Shown piece by piece: positions 1-9,288 of a stretch of 64,000 bases of DNA. This stretch comes from Lewinella sp041392765. GTDB taxonomy: Bacteria; Bacteroidota; Bacteroidia; Chitinophagales; Saprospiraceae. The notes beneath the pieces were generated by a model. That model saw only the letters and a list, made by a program, of their open reading frames with translations. It searched no databases and had not been told where the DNA came from. A program made the translations under genes and the position numbers. The DNA is taken from NCBI GenBank assembly GCA_041392765.1, contig JAWKLL010000024.1, forward strand, positions 1 to 64,000, in the 5' to 3' direction. The stretch's first letter is position 1. Each line of letters begins with the position of its first letter.

Positions 1-90
1 GGTGTGACGGAAGCTACCTCGAAATCGCAGTACTGCCGCGCGAGGATGAAAATGAAAGACATCTTGCGGGCACAAGTGAAGGAAGATTGA
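1..90 (+). CDS. ECF sigma factor, C-terminal fragment
   Basis: Frame 1 is open from the window edge to TGA at 88-90 and encodes GVTEATSKSQYCRARMKMKD plus nine more residues. This is the typical end of sigma-70 region 4, the helix-turn-helix that reads the -35 element of ECF sigma factors (the TEATSKSQ...RAR pattern). The rest of the gene lies outside the window. The next gene starts at the base after the stop and encodes a membrane protein of anti-sigma type, so this is the usual sigma/anti-sigma operon. Assignment rests on 29 residues and context. Confidence 0.7.
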   Translation, partial: GVTEATSKSQYCRARMKMKDILRAQVKED

Positions 91-693
91 TTGGAAAACG
101 GGAAAATGATGAATATGAAACCGAACGATTTAGAGCAATTCATAGCGCAGGAACGAGCACAATTCGATGATGCTTTCCCTAATTTAAGGGTATGGGCTGC
201 CATAGAGAAAGAAATGGACAGCCAGCAGCGCGGAGCGGCAGCTATGCCGGTGCGCCGCCCTTGGTATCAAATAGCGGCAGCTGTAGCCCTATTGTTGATG
301 GCGGGGGGGGCAGGTGGGGCTTATCTGGCTCGGCAAGCCGGGCAGCCGATGGCGCAAAGCATCATTGAGGATGTGGCACCGGAGTTTTCCGAAATGGAGC
401 GTTACTACAATCAGCAGATTGGCAAGCGGTATGCCCAATTGGCTAGCTTTACACAAGATAAAACACTAGATGCTGACTTGCAGCAAATAGACAATGCGAT
501 GGCAGAGCTGCGTCAGGAGCTGGCACAGGTGCCTCCGGGGAAGGAGGAGGAATTGGTGCATCAACTGATGGCGCAATACCGAATAAAATTGGATTTGCTG
601 GAACGCATACTGGAACAGATTGAGCAATTTGAAAACCAAGCAACAGGCACTACGCCTGCAAACTACCATTCGAGTGATGAAACCAATATATAA
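91..693 (+). CDS. Probable membrane anti-sigma factor
   Basis: A 200-residue protein with one membrane segment (about residues 58-80, WYQIAAAVALLLMAGGAGGA). The N-terminal ~55 residues would be cytoplasmic and the ~120-residue C-terminus periplasmic, rich in Glu/Gln and probably helical or coiled coil (about residues 115-185). I see no named domain motif. It abuts the ECF sigma gene and overlaps the next gene by 17 nt, so it very likely holds that sigma factor at the membrane. The start is TTG at 91, preceded by AAGGAAG; ATG at 106 is an alternative. Similar Bacteroidota proteins are usually annotated only as hypothetical, so the anti-sigma role is an inference from topology and position. Confidence 0.6.
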   Translation: MENGKMMNMKPNDLEQFIAQERAQFDDAFPNLRVWAAIEKEMDSQQRGAAAMPVRRPWYQIAAAVALLLMAGGAGGAYLARQAGQPMAQSIIEDVAPEFSEMERYYNQQIGKRYAQLASFTQDKTLDADLQQIDNAMAELRQELAQVPPGKEEELVHQLMAQYRIKLDLLERILEQIEQFENQATGTTPANYHSSDETNI

Positions 694-1810
694 TCAACTA
701 CTCAAACTAGCAGCCTTGCTGCTGTGTATCGTGCTGCTGGGAGGCACCCTATCGGCTGCGGAAGCGGGAAGAAGAGAGTTTAGCAAAACGCTGAACAAAC
801 AGTACAACATCAGTGCCGACGGCACGGTGGATTTGACGAACAAGCACGGCAAAATAGATGTGAAGACCTGGGCACAGCAACAAGTGCGCATCTCGGTGAA
901 GATTGTAGTGAAGGCAAACGACGAGGACGATGCGCAGGATGTTTTCAACCGTATCAACATCCGTTTTTTCAATGCGTCGGATTTGGCTGGTGCGGAAACC
1001 ATCATTGATTCTCAGAAATCCAGTTGGTGGAACTGGGGGGGGAATAGCGATGATTATGCCATCAATTACGAGGTGTATATGCCGTCTTCTTGCCAGCTGA
1101 AAGTGGATGCGAAATACTGTGATGTATATGCGGTGCCCTTGGAAGGCAGTGGGAACATTGTGGTGAAATATGGCAATATTAAATTGGATGGCTTTGGAGA
1201 AGACAGCCATATTGTACTGGGATATGGCAATGGTGTTATTGCGCATGCCAGAGATTTGGGCGTTGACCTTTCCTACGGCAATATGAGTATTACCCATGCC
1301 AGCGATGTGAACCTAAGCGTTCGCTATGGCAACGTAGATATCGAAAACGGAGGTGATGTGGTTTTGGATTCTCGTTATTCCAACTTTAAAATGGGGGAGA
1401 TACGAGAGTTTCGGAATACGGGGAAATACGATAATGTGGAGATTGCCTTTGCGGAAGAGATTGTTTGCGAAACCCAATACACCGATATTAAACTAGCCCG
1501 ATTGGGGCGGCGTGCCAATTTGGACATGTCATACGGGGCAGCTAAGATATCGATGGTGGAGGCAGGTTTTGATGAAATTCAGCTCAATGGCCGTTACACG
1601 GACTTTAAAATTTATTTAGCCAATACGGCATCCTGTTCTTACGATATATCGGGCAGTTATACCGACATCGCGCTGCCAAGCTCCGGTGTGGAGCGTCGGT
1701 ACGATGTTAAGAATGGCAGTTCGCATCAGGTGAAAGGAACCGTAGGTAGTGGTAGCAGCCAATTGATGGCGCGCCTCAGCTATGGTGGTATTGTGGTGGG
1801 AAGAAATTAG
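677..1810 (+). CDS. Secreted DUF4097/GIN-like beta-helical protein
   Basis: From ATG at 677 (chosen because a clean signal peptide follows, with LLLCIVLLGGTLSAAEA as its core) the protein has 377 residues. After a linker it shows repeating short beta segments of the type LSYGN, VRYGN, SRYSN and GKYDN spaced about 20 residues apart. This is the pattern of DUF4097/GIN adhesin-like beta-helices common in Bacteroidota ECF operons. It overlaps the anti-sigma gene and is probably co-transcribed. It is likely periplasmic or cell-surface. No catalytic residues are apparent and the function is unknown; related genes are often linked to envelope-stress operons. The frame is intact. Confidence 0.6.
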   Translation: MKPIYNQLLKLAALLLCIVLLGGTLSAAEAGRREFSKTLNKQYNISADGTVDLTNKHGKIDVKTWAQQQVRISVKIVVKANDEDDAQDVFNRINIRFFNASDLAGAETIIDSQKSSWWNWGGNSDDYAINYEVYMPSSCQLKVDAKYCDVYAVPLEGSGNIVVKYGNIKLDGFGEDSHIVLGYGNGVIAHARDLGVDLSYGNMSITHASDVNLSVRYGNVDIENGGDVVLDSRYSNFKMGEIREFRNTGKYDNVEIAFAEEIVCETQYTDIKLARLGRRANLDMSYGAAKISMVEAGFDEIQLNGRYTDFKIYLANTASCSYDISGSYTDIALPSSGVERRYDVKNGSSHQVKGTVGSGSSQLMARLSYGGIVVGRN

Positions 1811-1877
1811 TAGATACGCCAACGGTTGAAAGGGGCATTTTTGTCCTATGATTAATGTGCTAGTGCTTTTTATTTGC

Positions 1878-1885
1878 TACCTTTG
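1878..1885 (+). promoter_or_regulatory. Bacteroidota -7 promoter element of the aldolase gene
   Basis: TACCTTTG matches the TAnnTTTG -7 consensus of the Bacteroidota primary sigma factor. A weak TTTG-like -33 (TGTG near 1856) lies about 18 nt upstream. It sits about 38 nt before the ATG at 1923, which supports that start over the upstream in-frame ATG at 1848. Confidence 0.55.
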
Positions 1886-1922
1886 CACGGCCCAACCGTA
1901 TTGTAAATCTACTAATTTGACT

Positions 1923-3005
1923 ATGGCTAATGCTAACAATGCCCGATTCAGGGCCGGCGTACTGCACGGAGACGAAGTAACCGAGCTGTTTAACTACGCT
2001 AATGAAAATAATTTTGCCATCCCCGCTGTCAATGTCATTGGCACCAACTCTGTGAATGCAGTGTTGGAAACGGCTCGCGAGGTCAATTCTCCTGTCATTG
2101 TACAGTTTTCCAATGGCGGTGCCGGATTTTTTGCGGGCAAGGGTATGCCTGGCGAAGGCCAAAAGGCAGCTGTGATGGGAGGCATATCAGGTGCGATGCA
2201 CGTACACACGATGGCAGAAGCTTACGGGGTGACGGTCGTATTGCACACCGACCACTGTGCTAAAAAAATCCTTCCTTGGGTGGACGGGTTGCTGGATGCT
2301 GGCGAGCGTTTCTTCGCTACGCGTGGTTACCCGTTGTACAGCTCGCACATGTTGGACTTTTCTGAAGAACCTTTGGAAGAGAACATTGAAGTGTGCGTGG
2401 AGTACCTCAAGCGGATGAGTAAAATCGGCATGACGCTGGAGATAGAACTCGGGGTCACCGGAGGTGAAGAAGATGGTGTGGACAATTCCGATGTGGACAA
2501 TGCCTTGCTATACACGCAGCCGGAAGAAGTAGCTTACGCTTATGAGCGGCTGTTGGCGGTGAGCGACCGTTTTACAATAGCAGCGGCCTTCGGTAACGTA
2601 CACGGCGTGTACAAGCCCGGCAACGTGAAACTGACGCCCAAAATTCTGAAAAACTCTCAGGATTATATTCAGCAAAAATACAATACGGGTGCCAACCCAG
2701 TGAACTTCGTTTTCCACGGAGGTTCTGGTTCTTCCCGTGAAGAAATACGCGAAGCGATTGAGTACGGTGCTATCAAAATGAACATCGATACCGATATGCA
2801 GTGGGCATACTGGGATGGTGTACGCGCCTACTACGAAAAAAATCGCGACTACCTGCAAGGTCAAATTGGCAATCCAGAAGGTGAAGATAAGCCTAATAAA
2901 AACTACTACGACCCACGCAAATGGTTGCGTGCCGGCGAGCAGACATTTGTGGCGCGTTTGAAAGAGGCTTTCGAAGACTTGAATTGCATCGGCAAAAACG
3001 CGTAA
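1923..3005 (+). CDS. fbaA: Class II fructose-bisphosphate aldolase
   Basis: A 360-residue zinc-dependent aldolase that cleaves fructose 1,6-bisphosphate to DHAP and glyceraldehyde 3-phosphate in glycolysis and gluconeogenesis, in the cytoplasm. Visible family features are the metal-binding HTDHCAKK segment, the ELGVTGGEEDGVDN loop, the GNVHGVYKPGN segment and the phosphate-binding FHGGSGSSREEI motif. The length matches the class IIA (E. coli FbaA-like, ~359 aa) group. The start at 1923 follows a good -7 element and gives the family N-terminus; an upstream ATG in frame at 1848 would add 25 residues that do not look like protein. It is monocistronic, followed by a strong hairpin terminator and facing dnaG. 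Confidence 0.95.
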   Translation: MANANNARFRAGVLHGDEVTELFNYANENNFAIPAVNVIGTNSVNAVLETAREVNSPVIVQFSNGGAGFFAGKGMPGEGQKAAVMGGISGAMHVHTMAEAYGVTVVLHTDHCAKKILPWVDGLLDAGERFFATRGYPLYSSHMLDFSEEPLEENIEVCVEYLKRMSKIGMTLEIELGVTGGEEDGVDNSDVDNALLYTQPEEVAYAYERLLAVSDRFTIAAAFGNVHGVYKPGNVKLTPKILKNSQDYIQQKYNTGANPVNFVFHGGSGSSREEIREAIEYGAIKMNIDTDMQWAYWDGVRAYYEKNRDYLQGQIGNPEGEDKPNKNYYDPRKWLRAGEQTFVARLKEAFEDLNCIGKNA

Positions 3006-3039
3006 ATTTTGATGTGTTTCCCGATAGCTATCGGGATTT

Positions 3040-3106
3040 GATGTTTGATGTGTGATCTTTGGCTCATGTATTGAGTCAAAGATTGCGTATCAAACATCAT
3101 TTTTTG
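3040..3106 (+). terminator. Long hairpin terminator after fbaA
   Basis: GATGTTTGAT at 3040-3049 pairs with ATCAAACATC at 3089-3098. Inside, ATCTTTG and TCA pair with TGA and CAAAGAT around a TGTAT loop. The sequence ATTTTTTG follows, as in an intrinsic terminator. A separate perfect 16-nt palindrome (CCCGATAGCTATCGGG) lies just upstream at about 3020-3035. Confidence 0.7.
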
Positions 3107-3221
3107 ATACCTAAGATAACATCGGGAACAGATATTGGACTCGTTCAGGTCTGGGTGAACAAGTCTATTAAAATTTCAGCGCTTTCGACGAAGATTTATT
3201 ATTTCTCTTGTCCCTTAATCC

Positions 3222-5198
3222 CTACAATACTACCGTACCCAGTTCTTTGGCGAGGTCATTACGCAGGGTTTGTAGGCGTTGGTGCAGCCGCATGTACAGT
3301 AGGAGTTCATCCTCATCGCTGCTGGTACCCATGTCTTTGATTTTATGCGTATTTTCTTGAATCATACGTCCCAATTTGCGCAAGCGAAAGCGTTTCAAGC
3401 CAGTAGTGCTGTCAGCTCGGAAATTATCATCGGGCATTTTTTGATTGAGGATGACATCCCATTTTTTCTCCCAGTTTTCACTGTATTCATAAGGTGTGGT
3501 AGCAAAGTTGAGGACGAGGTTGCGAAACTCGGGACTTTCGTGGTGGATGAAGTGGTGGATGGAAGGCACTTCGCCACGACCTACTAATACTTGAATTTCT
3601 TTGGCAATACGCTGGTAGAGTGCATTGTCGAAGAGGTCGATTACATCGTCAATATTAGCGATGATGAACTGCGCTACCGATTGTTGGGTCGTCTCGTCGA
3701 AAGCGGCACTTCCGTACAACATAAGAAGGCGCACCAAATCGCGTTCCTGAAACTCATCCCCCTGTATAGCATCTTCTTTTATCGGCGGTGGCATATCAGG
3801 CGGCATATCGCCCTCGTCGTGTGCTTCCCAGCCAGGGGGTGGCGCATCCGGAAAGTCGCCTTGGGGTGGGGCTTGCTGAGCAGCTTTGCGTTGCTGGTGT
3901 TTGGCCAACTGTTGCGCCAGTAGCTTATTCATTTCAGCAATCAGCAAAGATTCATCGACATCAAACAATCGGGCACACTCCTTTACATACAAAGACCGTT
4001 TGAGCGGTTCGGGAATCAGGGCGATGGAAGCGATGATATCCCGTATCAATGCAGAGCGTTTGACGGGGTCATTGCCCGCTTCTGCTAATAACAGGTTGGC
4101 TTTGAAAAAGATAAAGTCCTCGGCCTTGTCGTTGAGGTAGTCCTGGAAAACCGTCAGCCCAACTTTTTGCAGGTAGGAATCGGGGTCTTCTCCATCTGGG
4201 AGGACGACGATTTTGATGTTGAGGTCTTGCTCCAGCAGCAAATCCACCCCGCGTAGGGCGGCACCTATACCCGCTTTATCGCCGTCGAATAGTAGTTTGA
4301 CGTTGGGGGTATATCGTTTGATGAGGCGGATTTGGTCCACCGTGAGAGAGGTGCCGGAACTGGCTACCACATTTTCAATACCAGCTTGATGTAGCGAGAT
4401 GACATCCGTATAGCCCTCCGTGAGGATACATTCATCCAAACGGCGAATGGCTTGCTTGGCGAAATAGGCTCCAAAGAGGATTTTGCTTTTGTTGTAAATC
4501 TCGGTTTCGGGCGTATTGATATACTTGGGGGCTTTGACATCTTTCTGGAGGATGCGCCCGCCAAAACCCACTACCTTACCGGAAAGGTTGTGGATGGTAA
4601 ACATCACGCGGTCGCGGAAGAAGTCGCGGCTGTTTTTCGCTAAGCCTGCTTTTTCTAAAGTTTCCTCCTTGTGGCCGCTAGTGCGCGCTGCGGTGAGTAA
4701 GGCTGTACCCGTAGCAGGGGCATAGCCCAAGCCAAATTTGCGGATGGTCTCCTCCCGAAAACCACGGCTTTTGAAGTAGCTCAAACCAATCGAACGTCCT
4801 TTATCGGTTTCAAACAATGACTGCTGGTAAAAATCGCAGGCAAACTGGTTGGCGATGAAAAGGCTGTCGGCAAGTTGTTGTTCAGCGAGTTGCTCGGTGG
4901 ACATTTCCACCTCCTCAATCTCGATGCCATATTTGCGAGCCAGCCACCGTATGGCTTCCGGAAAACTGAGGTGCTCGTGTTCCATGAGGAAGTTCACGGA
5001 GTCGCCAGCACGCCCGCAGCCAAAACACTTGTAAATGTTCTTAGCGGGGTTGACGTTGAAAGAGGGTGTTTTTTCGTTATGGAAAGGGCAAAGCCCCAGC
5101 AGATTGGAACCTCTTCGACGCAAGGACACAAAATCGCCTACCACCTCCTCCACCTTGGCGGTGTCTATCACATCCCGAACCGTTCCTGATTTAATCAC
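3222..5198 (-). CDS. dnaG: DNA primase DnaG
   Basis: A 658-residue primase that makes RNA primers at the replication fork. The N-terminal CHC2-type zinc finger has Cys37, His40, Cys58 and Cys61 (GLCPFHNEKTPSF ... KCFGCGRAGDS). The TOPRIM catalytic core includes LTEGYTDVISLHQAG and LLFDGDKAGIGAALRG, with the acidic metal ligands Glu and Asp-x-Asp. A Pro/Gln-rich linker (about residues 440-480) precedes the helicase-interacting C-terminal region. Length and N-terminus (MIKSGTVRDVIDTAKVEEVV) are normal for Bacteroidota DnaG. It is transcribed alone and converges on fbaA. The frame is intact over 2 kb, in contrast to many genes further along. Confidence 0.97.
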   Translation of the reverse strand: MIKSGTVRDVIDTAKVEEVVGDFVSLRRRGSNLLGLCPFHNEKTPSFNVNPAKNIYKCFGCGRAGDSVNFLMEHEHLSFPEAIRWLARKYGIEIEEVEMSTEQLAEQQLADSLFIANQFACDFYQQSLFETDKGRSIGLSYFKSRGFREETIRKFGLGYAPATGTALLTAARTSGHKEETLEKAGLAKNSRDFFRDRVMFTIHNLSGKVVGFGGRILQKDVKAPKYINTPETEIYNKSKILFGAYFAKQAIRRLDECILTEGYTDVISLHQAGIENVVASSGTSLTVDQIRLIKRYTPNVKLLFDGDKAGIGAALRGVDLLLEQDLNIKIVVLPDGEDPDSYLQKVGLTVFQDYLNDKAEDFIFFKANLLLAEAGNDPVKRSALIRDIIASIALIPEPLKRSLYVKECARLFDVDESLLIAEMNKLLAQQLAKHQQRKAAQQAPPQGDFPDAPPPGWEAHDEGDMPPDMPPPIKEDAIQGDEFQERDLVRLLMLYGSAAFDETTQQSVAQFIIANIDDVIDLFDNALYQRIAKEIQVLVGRGEVPSIHHFIHHESPEFRNLVLNFATTPYEYSENWEKKWDVILNQKMPDDNFRADSTTGLKRFRLRKLGRMIQENTHKIKDMGTSSDEDELLLYMRLHQRLQTLRNDLAKELGTVVL

Positions 5199-5407
5199 CT
5201 TGCTGCCTTTTTTGTCATACGAATGTTAAAATGTACTGTGTTGTTTGTTGTATTTGTTTGATATTCAACTTGTTATGCGAGTTGTTAAAAACAATAACAC
5301 TTACTGGTGCATACAAACGAGTAAAAATAGCGTCTATATATTAAACCAACAAATAAACGCATCTATCAAGCCCTGAAAAAATAATGGGTGTTCTCATAGT
5401 GTGTGGT

Positions 5408-5446
5408 CTCCCCCGTCGGCGGTAACGTTGCACGGGGGAGTTTTTT
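5408..5446 (+). terminator. GC-rich hairpin at the end of the Gfo/Idh gene
   Basis: CTCCCCCGT (5408-5416) and ACGGGGGAG (5432-5440) form a 9-bp stem around a 15-nt loop, followed on the plus strand by TTTTTT. The convincing U-tract is on the plus strand although both neighbouring genes are on the minus strand; the T-run overlaps the minus-strand stop codon at 5445-5447. It may stop minus-strand transcription poorly and block plus-strand read-through. Confidence 0.45.
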
Positions 5447-7466
5447 ATTGTCCATGTTGCATGGCTTCTTCCCACGTTACGGTGCGCCCCTGCGTGGCCG
5501 CGTACCGAGCGGCAGCTAGTATTTCCGAAACTCGCAGGTTGTTGGCCATCGTGGAAACACCCCATTCTGGTACAGCTAAACCTTGTTTTATGATAGCTGT
5601 GATATAACGGAAGGGATCATCATAAGGAGGTGATAGCACAGGGCGTGTGATGGATTCGGCCTCCGTAGTGCCAGGGCGGAGCATTGTTACATCCGTCGCA
5701 TTGGTGCAAATTATATACCCATCGGGAACATATAATTCCATTTCCTTGCGGTTGTGCGACCAATTCCATGATGCCTGAATGACAACGGAAACGCCTTTGG
5801 GGTAGTCCAGTATGATGGTAGCGTCATCTTCTACCAAGGGATACCTTTCGGGTTTGGTTTGACGGGTAAGACAGGTAACTTTTTCCGGTGTTGCCCCCTG
5901 CAGCAATTGCGTAGTGATATTGGCACCATAGCAGGCGAAATCAGGCAATGCTCCGCCGCCATTTTGTACAGGATCAGTGAGCCATTCCAAAAATTCTGTA
6001 TTACAACCAATCTCCTGAGGCTCTTGATGACCCGTGTTGAAAATCAACCGATTCGGGGTGCCAAAATTACCGCTTTCGATTTGCTCAAAAGCATATTGGT
6101 TGCTACTGTACCAAGAGGTTTCGTAATTGGTAAGCAGTTCTATATAGTAATGGTTGGCCAATGCTACCATGCGTCTGGCGTGATCGAGGTTTACGGCCAT
6201 TGGTTTTTCTACCATGATATGAACTTTGCGCGGTGCGAAATACTCGACCAAAGCCAAATGATCGAAAGTAGCATTGAAACCTGCTACCAACTCTGGATCG
6301 CCAAAGGCCATGAGTTCTTCCATGGAGTCATATACCATATCCATGGGGAAGCCATATTGCTCGCTGTATCGTTGTGCCAGCTCTTTGTTGGGTTCAACAA
6401 TGCCTACCAACTGGACTTCCCCCTTTTGGTAGCGATCCAACAGACCATGTACATGGGTGTGAACTAAGCCTACCACACCTATCCGCAAGGGCGTTTCACG
6501 CCATGCTTCACTATAGTAAATGTTGTTATACTGCTGATAAGGTTCGGGAACAAGTGCCTCTATGATATCTGAGTAACCTACTGGATTGCCATATACTTCA
6601 CTAATGTATTCGTCGTAGTAGAACTCATGCAAAAATTGCTGACTACTGGTTGCGCCACTGTACTGGATGTGCGAGCGCATATCGCTGAAGAAGGCAGCAC
6701 GATCGGTGAAATAGAAAGGCTGTAGGTAGTCCAATATCTCTAGGGGCTTGGGTGCGGGCGGAATACTATCCTCGTGAATGAGTGGTATCACTATCATGCC
6801 TTGGCATTTAAAATGAACATCCGCTATCGGAACGAGATCGTGTAAATGCTGTTTGGGATGTACCGCCGAGGTTTTCAAAACCAAGGTGTCACGCACCAAA
6901 ATAACTGCGGAGGAATCGATGGATAAATGATTACCGCTCTCGTCAGAGACACTAAAGGTGGTAGCATCGAAGGTGAAATGGTTATTTACAACGGGAAGAT
7001 GCCGCCAGTGTAGCCCTTTTGGGGTATCGTGAACAATGTACAATTGCTCGCCATGAGCCAATTTTTCATCCTCAATGGAAAAAGATACCGAATTGAAATA
7101 ATTACGGGACATGCTTTCGAAGCCGAAATAGTATTGACATGGGTTCCAGATAATATTATTGGCAACCGTAGCCCGAAATCGAACAGAGGGCAATAACTCT
7201 TCGCGAATAGCCACCAATAGTTCGTTACTTCGGCGGGCAGGGCGTTCCTCAGGGCGTAGGGTGTGAAGTCCTCCCGGGCCAGATACTTTGATGTAATCCT
7301 GCTGCGAACTAAATTTCAGCGTGCCTCCCATTTCAATCTTGTCCTTTGGTTTTAAAGGGGCATTATTATAAAGTACTTTTCCTTCAACTACTGCTACATA
7401 CCAAGTTTGGCTATAAGCAGCGATACTGCAAGTAAATAAAAATAAGAAAAGGCTAATTGGTCTCAT
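5445..7466 (-). CDS. Two-part secreted protein: unknown N-domain fused to Gfo/Idh/MocA oxidoreductase
   Basis: A 673-residue protein with a signal peptide (MRPISLFLFLFTCSIAAYSQ). Residues ~21-320 form a beta-rich region of unknown function (WYVAVVEGKVLYNNAPLKPKD at its start). It resembles, from memory, secreted proteins found beside CHASE2 genes in Saprospiraceae. Residues ~325-673 are a complete Gfo/Idh/MocA-type dehydrogenase: Rossmann start PLRIGVVGLVHTHVHGLL, the conserved EKP motif (IMVEKPMAVNLDHARRM), and a C-terminal substrate domain with GGGALPDFACYG. The known family oxidises or epimerises sugars with NAD(P). Bacteroidota relatives of this second half normally carry their own signal peptide, which is missing here, so the joint is odd. 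It is probably co-transcribed with the CHASE2 gene 50 nt upstream. The Gfo/Idh call is firm; substrate unknown. Confidence 0.75.
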   Translation of the reverse strand: MRPISLFLFLFTCSIAAYSQTWYVAVVEGKVLYNNAPLKPKDKIEMGGTLKFSSQQDYIKVSGPGGLHTLRPEERPARRSNELLVAIREELLPSVRFRATVANNIIWNPCQYYFGFESMSRNYFNSVSFSIEDEKLAHGEQLYIVHDTPKGLHWRHLPVVNNHFTFDATTFSVSDESGNHLSIDSSAVILVRDTLVLKTSAVHPKQHLHDLVPIADVHFKCQGMIVIPLIHEDSIPPAPKPLEILDYLQPFYFTDRAAFFSDMRSHIQYSGATSSQQFLHEFYYDEYISEVYGNPVGYSDIIEALVPEPYQQYNNIYYSEAWRETPLRIGVVGLVHTHVHGLLDRYQKGEVQLVGIVEPNKELAQRYSEQYGFPMDMVYDSMEELMAFGDPELVAGFNATFDHLALVEYFAPRKVHIMVEKPMAVNLDHARRMVALANHYYIELLTNYETSWYSSNQYAFEQIESGNFGTPNRLIFNTGHQEPQEIGCNTEFLEWLTDPVQNGGGALPDFACYGANITTQLLQGATPEKVTCLTRQTKPERYPLVEDDATIILDYPKGVSVVIQASWNWSHNRKEMELYVPDGYIICTNATDVTMLRPGTTEAESITRPVLSPPYDDPFRYITAIIKQGLAVPEWGVSTMANNLRVSEILAAARYAATQGRTVTWEEAMQHGQ

Positions 7467-7515
7467 AATAATAGATTGAAAGGATGAAAACGTATGCTCA
7501 GTCGTCAGCTGTGGC

Positions 7516-8722
7516 TACTGTTTCATTGGGGTGGCGCAGTGAAATTTTCTCAGCAGAAATGCAACCAGCTTTATATAAATCAGCAGTATAAGAATGTTGA
7601 TGTGGATATTGAAAATCAATACGAAAGTATGGTGCATAGCGCTAAAAAGAAGACCTCATCTATGCTGTCATAGATAATTTTCCCAATGGCACTTTTTGAG
7701 GATTCCACCATCGTCTGGTGTTCGTGGATGAAACCTCTTCCTTTACCATGCGGAAAGAAATCCAGAAAAAACAGGAAAAGCAATGCCATCCACAGCCACT
7801 TTATACGAGCTTCTCCCGCAGCAAGAGTCAGGAAGGTGTTGTGCACGATCAGTGGCTCGGAAGATTGCCAAAGGCGGTGGTATGGGTGTCGTAGGTGTAA
7901 TCGCCTACAATGATAACCTTTCCTGATAATAATTGGCGGATATCCTGGTGTCCCAAAATGACCATTCGAAGAGCAGTGTACCCGCAGACCGTAAGTCGTA
8001 GGCCGTTCTAAATGGTCAACCCCATTGGAAATATCCTGTGGCCGTATCTTGAAATCAATGATGGGATTGGATAGACTCCACTGACCATTCACGGTAGTGC
8101 CCCACCACTTTTGCTGAATCGGTACTTTGTAGGCTAAGCTATAAGCTAATAAGGGTAATGTAGGCAGGGTATCGTGGTAAAAAAGGCGATACTTCAAAAA
8201 TTCGTCATTTGTACCCTGATAGTTGGCAATGCCTGTTGGTAAACGGATGCAACTGTGCGTGATCGACCCGTCGTTTAAGATCCTCCTAGCGGCTACGATA
8301 GGAAAGGGGAAACGGTCGATAGAGGCTTGTAGTAGTGAATCTGCTGGAGAAGGGCGTTCAAAAGAAATATCCATTAAAACAATGGGTATATTTTTTCCAT
8401 GTACAGCTATGGAATCTAATACTTGAGCTAATAAGAACCGATCCGTAATGACGGCGTGCTGATAGCCGGTATATTCGCCATATAGTGGATCTTGTATATC
8501 CACCAGCATTTTGCTGTCCGAAACATCGAGGTAGAGAATCGTGCCGGGGGTGGGCTTAGGATCAATACCTAGGAGGGATTTTTTTACTAGACTCGTCCAC
8601 TTGATAAAGACCGCCTCATCTCCGAACGTGCGTGGTAGCCCCAGCCAGTACATAGCCAGTAGGAGCATCAGCCAAGCGTTGACAAAGCTGAAAAGTATGG
8701 GTTTCTTATAGGTTGGCCACAT
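7516..8722 (-). CDS. CHASE2-domain membrane protein (frameshifted)
   Basis: Begins at ATG 8722 with a membrane segment (ILFSFVNAWLMLLLAMYWLGL), then an extracytoplasmic CHASE2-like sensor domain (ILYLDVSDSKMLVDIQDPLYGEYTGYQHAVITDRFLLAQVLD; VVLMDISFERPS-type segment; later GKVIIVGDYTYDTHTTAFGNLP). It ends in further membrane segments (IKWLWMALLFLFFL and about INILILLIYIKLVAFLL). The reading frame changes three times, near 7960, 7860 and 7620; restoring single bases gives one ~400-residue protein ending at TAG 7516-7518. CHASE2 domains sense unknown extracytoplasmic cues; this protein has no kinase or cyclase output. It lies directly upstream of the two-part Gfo/Idh gene on the same strand. Confidence 0.65.
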
Positions 8723-9107
8723 GCACGGTGGTGTTGAGTACTTGTTGCAAATATAGTTATTTTGGGGTTATGACAGCTTCTTTTATCCTTGTTACTATTG
8801 GTGTTTGGCTTTATTTGCCAAATATTCGTTACTTACTTCGCTGTCTTTCTAATATATTTTATGTCAAATAGGGATTCGTTCCGTACGAGGGTATATAATT
8901 ATCATATACAAGCCTACTTGGTTTGTTTTACTTAATATTTGAGTTTAAGATACTGTTAATCAGTGTTTTAATTGTTAGTTAAGGTGGTTTTTGATAAAAA
9001 AAACACCCTTGTATATTCATTGTATATAGTATGTTTAAGAATGAATCCACTAAATTTACCTCTGTTCATGGAATAAAATTTTACACAAGTGGATTGTGTC
9101 CAAATCC
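8723..9107. other. Divergent intergenic region before the glucan locus
   Basis: About 385 nt, AT-rich, between the minus-strand CHASE2 gene and the plus-strand glucan locus. It must hold promoters for both directions. I find no reading frame with coding character and no convincing TAnnTTTG element with a matching -33. A MITE-like repeat begins at its right edge. Confidence 0.4.
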
Positions 9108-9110
9108 TTA

Positions 9111-9270
9111 GAGTGTGTCTAAACTTTCCTGATTGAGCGAAAGCGAGTAAATTTTGATCTGTTTGAGGCGGAAAACGCAGTCGATGCTGGAAGCATCGGC
9201 GAGTATTTGCAACGAAAAACAGGACAAAATTGGCCGCTTACAGCCAATTAAGGGAATTTTAGACATACTC
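9111..9270. mobile_element. MITE-like element, copy 1
   Basis: A 160-bp segment whose ends are inverted repeats (left GAGTGTGTCTAAACTTTCC; right end reverse-complemented GAGTATGTCTAAAATTCC). It is flanked by TTA on both sides (9108-9110 and 9271-9273), consistent with a 3-bp TNA-type target duplication. The same ends and TTA flanks occur at 53161-53359. It encodes no credible protein and lies 18 nt upstream of the first glucan gene, so it separates that gene from any upstream promoter. Confidence 0.65.
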
Positions 9271-9288
9271 TTAAACCAACTTAAAGAT

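Noticed and set aside
3059..3340. ORF across the fbaA terminator into dnaG
   Set aside because: Runs through a terminator hairpin and antisense to dnaG; shadow frame.
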